Below are positions 1 through 6,800 of a DNA stretch of 8,898 nt, piece by piece. The stretch lies in assembly GCA_910585755.1 (NCBI GenBank), contig CAJUFH010000078.1, forward strand, positions 1 to 8,898, in the 5' to 3' direction. This stretch comes from an uncultured Muribaculaceae bacterium. GTDB lineage: Bacteria > Bacteroidota > Bacteroidia > Bacteroidales > Muribaculaceae. Position 1 is the stretch's first letter, and every line of letters begins with the position of its first letter. The notes under the pieces were generated by a model that saw only the letters and a list, made by a program, of their open reading frames with translations, searched no databases and had not been told where the DNA came from. A program made the translations under genes and the position numbers.

Positions 1-55
1 TTTTAGCCTGTTTAGACCATAAAAAGAGACTGCCCAAACTTGTTAGACAGTCTCC
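1..55. repeat. Left copy of a 55-bp perfect terminal inverted repeat
   Basis: Bases 1-55 are the exact reverse complement of bases 8844-8898; the match stops at base 56 (t, where a would be needed). Read inward from its inner edge, the repeat starts GGAGACTGTCTAAC. A GAGACTGT-type start resembles the tips of many insertion sequences, which is a recollection of such ends and not a family assignment. The repeat reaches the window edge, so its true length may be greater. It is AT-richer than the genes and lies only 40 bases upstream of the transporter start codon, so it may have displaced that gene's native promoter. It could be an insertion-sequence end, the border of an invertible or composite unit, or the shared end of an assembly graph node. 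Confidence 0.95.
19..54 (-). terminator. Outward-facing intrinsic terminator inside the left repeat
   Basis: On the minus strand a 7-bp stem GAGACTG/CAGTCTC encloses a 15-nt loop and is followed by TTTTTAT. This is the form of a rho-independent terminator acting on transcription that leaves the window leftward. No minus-strand gene is present here, so it more likely belongs to the repeat itself, for example protecting an insertion sequence from read-through entering from its flank. Confidence 0.5.
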
Positions 56-72
56 TGGTTTCTATTAGGTAT
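56..72 (+). repeat. Left member of an imperfect direct repeat abutting the inverted repeat
   Basis: TGGTTT, then CTAT, then TAGGTAT starts exactly at the inner edge of the left inverted repeat. The same thirteen bases without the CTAT insert (TGGTTT then TAGGTAT) end exactly at the inner edge of the right repeat, at 8831-8843. This resembles a target-site duplication in position but not in exactness. A chance match in AT-rich DNA is possible. Confidence 0.4.
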
Positions 73-95
73 TAATTATTTCCATTGGTATTAAG

Positions 96-1253
96 ATGAT
101 ACAGAAAAGTCTTGTCGCTCTGGCGGTCCCGACATTCTGCCTGGGAATCGCCGAGTTCGGGATGATGGGCTTCCTCGACGATGTCGCCCGCGGGCTTGAC
201 ATTAGCATCGTGGAGGCAGGGCGGCTGATTTCGGCCTACTCCCTCGGTGTCGCGGTCGGCGCTCCGGGACTGATTGCGCTCAGGCGATGGCCAATGAAGC
301 GCCTGTTGCTGCTTCTTGTCGCCGTGATGTGCGTCGGCAACGCTTGCGCCGCGCTATCCCCTTCGTTCATTACCCTCCTTTGCTCCCGTTTTCTCGCCGG
401 ACTACCCCACGGGGCTTTCTTCGGCGCTGGCGCTATCGTTGCCGAGCGTATCGCTCCCGACGGAAAGAAGGCGATGGCCGTTGCGGTGATGGTCGGGGGT
501 ATGACGGTGGCGAATGTCGTCGGTGTGCCTCTCGCGACCTTCCTGGCGAATATGCTCAACTGGCGCCTCGCGTTCGCGACGGTGGCCCTCGGGAGCCTGG
601 TGGCGTTCTGGTGCATACGGGCCTGGGTACCCGTGCTTGACTCACTTCCCGATACAGGTATAAAGGGGCAGTTCCGGTTCCTGTGCGGGGCGGCTCCCTG
701 GCTGATTTACGCCGGGGTGTTCTTCGGGCAGGCCTCGGTCTATTGCTGGCTGAGCTATATCGCGCCGATAATGACGGAGGTCGCGCGCTTCCCTCAGGCG
801 GCGATGAGCTGGATTATGGTTATTGTCGGCCTCGGTATGGTTATCGGTAATGCGGCAACGGGCAAGTTGTCAGACCGTTACCCTGCGGCGCTCGTCACCG
901 GAATTACCGCCGGCCTACTGATTTTTATTATGCCTGCGGTTTATTTCCTCGCTCCGTACAAGGTCCCGTCGGTGGTGTTGGCGTTCATTGCCCCGGCGTG
1001 TCTGTTCGGCCTCGGAGGCCCGTTGCAGTATCTGATCGTGCGGTATGCCAAGGGCGGGGAGATGCTCGGAGGCGCGGGGATTCAGATTGCGTTCAATGTC
1101 TCAAATGCTGTTTCGGCTTCCCTGGGCGGAATCGCGATTCACCAGGGGCTTGGACTGGCATCCCCGGCGCTCGTCGGTGTTCCATTCGCGGCAGTCGGCG
1201 CGGCGGCACTTTTCATCCTCTATCGGAAGTATCCGGCTCCGAAGCCTGATTGA
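96..1253 (+). CDS. araJ: AraJ-like MFS transporter, DHA1-type
   Basis: This 385-residue inner-membrane protein is a probable 12-helix major facilitator carrier, most likely a proton-driven exporter of sugars or small solutes. It closely resembles E. coli AraJ (about 394 residues) along its whole length. Shared stretches include GIAEFGMMGF near residues 17-26, the PHGAFFGAGAIV block near 103-114, the MTVANVVGVPLATF block that follows, and the GGEMLGGAGIQIAFN block near 322-336. The signature GKLSDRYP (about 254-261) fits the MFS motif A copy between helices 8 and 9. The ATG at 96 aligns with the AraJ N-terminus. No Shine-Dalgarno sequence is visible, which is normal in Bacteroidetes. The natural substrate of AraJ is uncertain, so a link to arabinose or pectin is only suggested by position. 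The stop lies 60 bases before the regulator's ATG, on the same strand. Confidence 0.9.
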   Translation: MIQKSLVALAVPTFCLGIAEFGMMGFLDDVARGLDISIVEAGRLISAYSLGVAVGAPGLIALRRWPMKRLLLLLVAVMCVGNACAALSPSFITLLCSRFLAGLPHGAFFGAGAIVAERIAPDGKKAMAVAVMVGGMTVANVVGVPLATFLANMLNWRLAFATVALGSLVAFWCIRAWVPVLDSLPDTGIKGQFRFLCGAAPWLIYAGVFFGQASVYCWLSYIAPIMTEVARFPQAAMSWIMVIVGLGMVIGNAATGKLSDRYPAALVTGITAGLLIFIMPAVYFLAPYKVPSVVLAFIAPACLFGLGGPLQYLIVRYAKGGEMLGGAGIQIAFNVSNAVSASLGGIAIHQGLGLASPALVGVPFAAVGAAALFILYRKYPAPKPD

Positions 1254-1276
1254 CGGGGGAGGCATCGGGCTGTCGC

Positions 1277-1307
1277 TTTGATTTGTCGGCGCATTTTCCT
1301 ACCTTTG
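1277..1307 (+). promoter_or_regulatory. Bacteroidetes-type promoter of the regulator gene
   Basis: TTTG at 1277-1280 is followed after 19 bases by TACCTTTG at 1300-1307, a full match to the Bacteroidetes sigma-ABfr -33 (TTTG) and -7 (TAnnTTTG) elements at normal spacing. A second TTTG at 1282-1285 is too close to serve. Transcription should start near 1310-1312. The long open reading frame begins with a TTG at 1278 inside the -33 box, so that start cannot be right. The regulator can therefore be expressed independently of the upstream transporter. Confidence 0.8.
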
Positions 1308-1313
1308 CGGGAA

Positions 1314-3743
1314 ATGAGTCCGAAATTGTCATACTTCTCGGGAAACGGCTTGATTCTGAAACGCGTGCGGCGGTTGCTTGTGGCAGTCGCGGCGGCTTGT
1401 GCGGCTATGACGGCACCAGCGTCGGATATTGTCGTGCGGCATTTCGGGCCGGAAGAGGGGCTGGCGCACACGCATATACGCGACGTGACCCAGGACTCGA
1501 GGGGTTATATGTGGTTCGCGACATGGACCGGGGTTGACCGCTTCGACGGCTACGAGTTCCGCAATTACCGCTCGTTCTCGGGTGACTCCGTGATGCTTGA
1601 CAATAACCGTATCGAACGGGTCGCGGAGGATTCCGAGGGGCGGATGTGGGTTATGACTTATACTTTCAGGGTCTACCGGCTCGACCCGCTGACGGGGCGT
1701 TTCTCGGTGGCGTCGAGCGCCGACAGTCTGAGGTTCTTCTCACTCCCGCGCCCTGTGAATCCGGTCAGGGGCGAGTTGGCGGCTCTTGTAGTAGACACTC
1801 CGCTGAGTTTCGCCGACCGCGACGGCAATCTGTGGCTCGTCCGCAAGACCGACGGGGTAGACTTTGTTACGGCGGCTCCGGGTGCGTTCCGGTTTATAGA
1901 AAGCGAGGCGCTTGAACCGGTCGGGCGTGACATCCATGCTCTTTATGCCGCTCCCGACGGGAAGCTGTGGGCCGCTTCACGCGATACCAGGGTTATGGCC
2001 TATGACGCTGCGACAGGGCGCTGGCTCGGTAATCTGTCTCCGGCCGGAAGGCTTGTCCGGGACCCGGCTGCGCGTTCGGGGTTGATGGTCTACGCCTTAG
2101 CTACAGACGCTAAGGGGCGTTTGTGGCTCGGAACCAAACAGAAACAGCTCGCGGTGCTGACTCCTGAAAGCTCAGATGGTTATAAAATCGCGTTATACCG
2201 TGAAGGGGAGGCCGGGTTGCGTTGCGGAGATATTTATGACTTCGCAGCCGACGGGGCCCGGAATATGTGGCTCGCGACCTTCGGAGGCGGGGTGGCCAGG
2301 GCTGTCGAGGGTTCTGACGGACGTTTTACTTTTGAGTTCCCCGCGGGATACCCTGTAAAGGAGGCTGGGAGGGTTCGCCGGTTATACCGTTCGCCCGAAG
2401 GCCCCATGGTAGCGGCTACCACCCGCGGCGTCGTTGCCTTCGACCCTGATGGCTCAAAAGGCGATACAGCTTTCAGATGGTATAACACCGAACGCTCCGA
2501 GGGGAGCGCGTTAAGCAACAATGACATTCTCGACATATGCCGGGCGGCTGACGGCTCGCTGTATTTTTCCGCGTTTTCCGGGGGAATAGACCGGGTTGAT
2601 TCGGTCGGCGCCCTTGTCTCCGGAAAGCCCTGTTTCTCTAACCGGAATATCCGCGACGGCCTGGATGTCGACCCGGTGCTCTCTGTCGCGCAGGATGCCG
2701 ACAGCGGTTTCTGGGTGGTATCAAACAAGGCAGTGTCGCGCTACGACAGCCATTGGCGGCATCTCGCGACCTATAACGCCGGAAACGCCGGGCGCGACTT
2801 CCTGCTGACCGAGGCCGAGCCGCAGCACGTCCCGGGCGGAAGGCTCGCTTTCGGCATGAGGGGCGGTATTATGGTTATCGACCCTTCGGCTATCAGTTCC
2901 GCCGCGACTTCCCGTTTCGCCGTAACAGGACTGGAGGCCGGAGGGAGGAAACTCTACGGCCTCCCCGGCGACGGCCCGCTGAAACTTCCGCGCGGCGACC
3001 GCGACGTGGTTGTCCGTTTCGCCGCGCTTGACTTCGCCGGAGCTTCCAACGTGATGTACGCCTACCGGCTTGACGATTCCGAATGGATTCCGCTCGGGCG
3101 CGAGAGGGTTGTCAGGCTCCCGAGTCTGCCATCGGGCACCACGCGGTTATGGCTGCGCTGGACTGACGCGTATGGGGCGTGGACCGACACCCCTTTCTCT
3201 ATGGAAATCGAGGTGCCCCGCTCACTCCGAGAAATTGCGGGAGACTGCGCGATCGGGCTTTGCCTGCTGCTGATGCTCGGCGGCATCCTCTTCTCTGTCC
3301 GCCGGGAGTATCGCCGACGGAAGCAGCGGCATCTCCTTGAAGGATATATATCCCTTGCTCTTGAAGCGCGGGAGAAGCCGGAAGGGGATGGTGTATCGGT
3401 CGTTGAGACAGATTCGGATGTGATGACCCGATTCTGCCGCGAGGTAGGACTGCGGTATGCCGACAGCGCGTTGCGTGCCGAGGATATGGCCCGCGAGCTT
3501 GGAGTGGGTCGCAACGAGCTGCGCCGCGATGTGAAGGGTGTCTTGGGTATTTCGCTGGAGGATTTTGTCCGCATGGTGCGCGTGCGCGCCGCGGCCTCGC
3601 TGCTTGCCGGAGGAAAGCATAATGTCGCCGAGACGGCATACAGATGCGGCTTCAGAACCCCGCAATATATGGCGATGGTTTTCAAGGAGCAGACCGGCAT
3701 GACCCCCAAGGATTACGCCGCCAGGCATCGGAAAAAGATGTAA
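1314..3743 (+). CDS. Membrane-tethered Reg_prop/Y_Y_Y sensor with AraC-type DNA-binding domain, no kinase
   Basis: This is a predicted one-polypeptide sensor and transcription activator, 809 residues from the ATG at 1314. Order: basic stretch KRVRR (16-20) and a hydrophobic signal segment ending APASD near 38; about nine or ten Reg_prop-like propeller blades (about 43-530), the first reading GLAHTHIRDVTQD and DGYEFRNYR; a Y_Y_Y sandwich (about 556-636); one membrane helix (about 646-662); a basic linker; and an AraC/HTH_18 domain (about 709-806) with GFRTPQYMAMVFKEQTGMTP. Hybrid two-component systems in Bacteroidales place HisKA, HATPase and receiver domains between the helix and the AraC domain; here only about 45 residues lie there. 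The ATG gives an almost leaderless message from the promoter at 1277-1307. TTG at 1350 or GTG at 1365 would give a shorter, more typical signal peptide. The adjacent esterase gene is the obvious target, but this is inferred. The ligand is unknown. Confidence 0.88.
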   Translation: MSPKLSYFSGNGLILKRVRRLLVAVAAACAAMTAPASDIVVRHFGPEEGLAHTHIRDVTQDSRGYMWFATWTGVDRFDGYEFRNYRSFSGDSVMLDNNRIERVAEDSEGRMWVMTYTFRVYRLDPLTGRFSVASSADSLRFFSLPRPVNPVRGELAALVVDTPLSFADRDGNLWLVRKTDGVDFVTAAPGAFRFIESEALEPVGRDIHALYAAPDGKLWAASRDTRVMAYDAATGRWLGNLSPAGRLVRDPAARSGLMVYALATDAKGRLWLGTKQKQLAVLTPESSDGYKIALYREGEAGLRCGDIYDFAADGARNMWLATFGGGVARAVEGSDGRFTFEFPAGYPVKEAGRVRRLYRSPEGPMVAATTRGVVAFDPDGSKGDTAFRWYNTERSEGSALSNNDILDICRAADGSLYFSAFSGGIDRVDSVGALVSGKPCFSNRNIRDGLDVDPVLSVAQDADSGFWVVSNKAVSRYDSHWRHLATYNAGNAGRDFLLTEAEPQHVPGGRLAFGMRGGIMVIDPSAISSAATSRFAVTGLEAGGRKLYGLPGDGPLKLPRGDRDVVVRFAALDFAGASNVMYAYRLDDSEWIPLGRERVVRLPSLPSGTTRLWLRWTDAYGAWTDTPFSMEIEVPRSLREIAGDCAIGLCLLLMLGGILFSVRREYRRRKQRHLLEGYISLALEAREKPEGDGVSVVETDSDVMTRFCREVGLRYADSALRAEDMARELGVGRNELRRDVKGVLGISLEDFVRMVRVRAAASLLAGGKHNVAETAYRCGFRTPQYMAMVFKEQTGMTPKDYAARHRKKM

Positions 3744-3763
3744 GTAATTAAGGCTTACATTTT
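3735..3763 (+). terminator. Weak intrinsic terminator overlapping the regulator stop codon
   Basis: ATGTAAG (3738-3744) pairs with CTTACAT (3754-3760) around a 9-nt loop. A G-T pair and two A-T pairs extend the stem to 10 bp, and the T-run is only about four bases. The stem includes the TAA stop codon. Low GC content and a short T-run make termination partial at best, so read-through into the esterase gene remains possible. Confidence 0.4.
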
Positions 3764-3863
3764 CCCGCGGCAATTCTCGCCGCTTCGAGCGCCAAATTTT
3801 ACCGCCTTGCGGGGTCTCCGCGTGTCTAATTTCGCGGAAAACCAATTTAAAATGGCGTTAACC
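3764..3863 (+). promoter_or_regulatory. GC-rich leader and control region of the esterase gene
   Basis: No perfect TTTG / TAnnTTTG pair is seen here; the best -7 candidate is TAATTTCG at 3827-3834, one base off, with CTTG at 3806-3809 upstream at a short 17-base spacing. The region holds several small stems: GCGGC/GCCGC (3767-3771 with 3779-3783), CCGC/GCGG (3802-3805 with 3809-3812), GCGG/CCGC (3809-3812 with 3818-3821) and CCGCG/CGCGG (3818-3822 with 3833-3837). The last three compete for the same bases. A degenerate promoter fits a gene that needs an activator such as the AraC-type protein upstream. The binding site itself was not recognised. Confidence 0.35.
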
Positions 3864-6800
3864 ATGAAAAGACTTAAACGTTATCTTTTGTCGGCTGCCG
3901 TCGCCGTCCTCCCGCTGGGGATGTTGGCGCAGACGCTCTACACCTGTGGCGACAGCACCATGGCCGACTATGCGACCGACGGCTCCACGCCGACCCGCGG
4001 ATGGGGTCAGTATTTCGGCTCCTTTTTCAGCCCTGACGTGACGGTGATAAACCGCGGCAAGGGTGGTATGGATGTGCAGGGCTTTTATACCAGCGATGCC
4101 TACTGGCCCACGATTAAGAAGAACCTGATGCCCGGCGACTACGTGCTTCTCCAGTTCGCCCATAACGACGAGAAGAACGGCGGTATGGACGGCCAGCAGC
4201 TCTATGATTATTATGTGGCCAAGGGGGACCAGACCGCGGCTGCCGCGGTCGACAAGCGCGGCTCCATCCCTCACGACACTTACGTCAAGACTCTCCGCAA
4301 GCTCGTTGAGGAGATTCGCGCGAAACAGGCAATCCCCCTGTTTGCCTCCTCGATTTGCCGTATGTATTTCTCCAACGGCGACATCAAACGTAACGGTCGC
4401 CACGACCTGGGGGACAGTTTCAGTGTCCTGACAGCCAACGGCCCGACAACCGGCAACAAGGTCGGGGCCGATGACCATTCGATGGACTACCGCTGGCAGA
4501 TGGAGCAGCTTTCCAAGGAGCTTAACGTGCCTTTCTTCGACATGACCGAGTCGACCCGGCAACTGTTCGTTAAATACGGCGATGCCAAATGCCACGAGAT
4601 TCTCTCCGACGGCGACGGCTCCACGCACCTCAGTGTTGCCGGGGCCGCGCTGATTGCCCGCCAGTGCGCCGAAATGATGAGCGCGCAGGGGATTCTCGCC
4701 GATAAAATCAACGTAAGCGACGCGGGACTCAGCATTTCCCCCGCTTCCGGCGACCTCGGGGAAGCGTATGTCGGAAACGTGCTGACCAAGGAGTTCACAA
4801 TCACAGGGTTCGGCCTCACACCCGAAAGCGGCAGTGTTACTGTCTCCGCATCCGCCGGTTTCGAGCTTTCAACCGACAAGGCCCGCTGGACCGACAATGT
4901 CAGCCTCGCTTATGACGGCGGCACGCTGATCGGCACCTTCTATGTGAAGGCAGCCTTGAAGTCGCCCGGTGTGCTTGAGGGGACCCTGACAGCTTCCGCA
5001 TCCAACTCTACGGCTACCGTTCCTGTATCAGCCACCGGGACAGCTATCCCCGGAAGCGGCTCTGTTGCTTTGGCGTGGCCTCTGGTATCCGATACTAATT
5101 ATACGCTCGACGGCGAGGCCGAGGTAGTCTCGATGAATCTCGTAGGACTCGAATCCCTGGGCTTTGAGGGTGGCGCTATCAACCTCGTTCCGACCGGGGG
5201 CGTATGGCCCGAGGGGGACATCGACGAATCCCCCTCGCGTTATGTCGAGTTCGGCATCAAGGCTCCGCAGGGAAAGGCGTTGCAAATCAATAAGCTGGCG
5301 CTTAATCTCGGCGGATTCGCTACCGATGCTATGCAGTGCCATGCCAGCTACTCAACTGTCGCCGGATTCGGCTCACCCAAGACCTTCTACAGTCCTTCCT
5401 CTATGGCTCAGGGGGTTATGAACGCCGCCGAGACTATCGACCTTATCAATGTAGGGGAGGGGGAGACGCTGCTCCTGCGCGTTTATCCCTGGACCAAGAC
5501 CGGCGTTTCCGGCGCTCCGCTCCGCGTTTCCGGCGTGACAATCAACGGCTACGCTCAAAACTCGGCTACCGACGTCACTCTCTCCTGGCCTCTCGACAAG
5601 GGGGCCTCCAACCCTACAACCGCAGACACTACCAGCGACGCGTTTTCATTCACAAGCTATTCCGTAGGCTCCGATCTCAAGGTTACCGGTACGGGCAAAC
5701 CTGCCGACCGCACGGGCACAATGTACCAGCCGACGGTCAACAACCAGAGCGCTTACAGCGACAACGCAGCCCTGTCGCTGATTCTCCGCCCGAAAAACGG
5801 AATCACCTTCCAGCCCAAAAAGGTTTCGTTCTACGCGACCCGCAACGGTACCGACGGCGGCAAGCTCGCCTGCAACCTCGAAGTCGGGGGCGCTGTCACC
5901 GAGCTTGGCAAGGACCTGGCTCCCGTGCGCAATAACGATGCGGCCAACGGCAAGCAGAAATTCTTCGAGTTCGACGTAAACGGTGTGGTTGTATATAATA
6001 ATACGATGACTCTCCGCATCGGCATCTATGCCCTCGGCAATACCAAGACGATAACCATCCACGACGTTGTTGTCGAGGGTGAGGTCTCCGGCCAGGAGGT
6101 TGCTGTCCCCGTATATACCATTACCGCCGCGCCCTCTATCGCCGAGGCCGGAACAGTGACTATCACCCCCAATACCTCCACAATCGAGGAGAATGTCGAG
6201 GTGACTGTCTCCGCTACCGAGAACTTCGGCTACCGCTTCTCCCGCTGGACTGCCGGAGGGAAAACCCTCTCAACAGACAATCCCTATACCTTCGCCGCGG
6301 CCGCCGATCTCGCCCTGGTCGCCGAATACGACAAACTGACCGTTTACCCGCTCGAACTCGCTGTCAAGGGTGGGGCGAACGACTATATGGTTACCGTCTC
6401 CCCCGAAGGGCATATGATTGACGGGGTCCGTTACTACGAGGCCGGAACCGACGTTGTGCTTTCCGCGGCAAACAACCGTATACTGACCTTTACCAACTGG
6501 GAGGACAACACGACCTCCGCCGAGCGCGAAATCCGTATGGATGCCGCCAAGAATGTTACCGCGACCTATTCAGCCGACGACTTTATCGTAGGGTGGGACT
6601 TCCGCAATGACGAGCCGGCAGCCGAACGCGCCGCCGACTTCAAGGCGGAAAGCGACAACGCCGGACTGATGTCGCTCCACAACGAGAGCGGCGAAACCTC
6701 CTCCTGGCTGTCGCGCGGCGTGAACCGAGGCGACGAGAACGGCCGTTACGCCGCCCGTATCTGGAAAGTCCGCACCTCAAAGCTCTTTTTCGAGGCTTCC

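Noticed and set aside
1..55. Circular element closed by terminal repeats
   Set aside because: Closing a circular contig needs direct terminal repeats; these are inverted and cannot overlap end to end.
3062..3845. Overlapping minus-strand open frames of 146-215 codons under the AraC domain
   Set aside because: Antisense to a recognisable AraC domain, rich in Ser, Arg and Pro as expected for shadow frames, with no known family pattern.
3858..4628. A 256-codon minus-strand open frame under the acetylesterase
   Set aside because: It lies antisense to a clearly conserved SGNH domain. GC-rich codons deplete stops on the opposite strand, and its translation shows no family motif.
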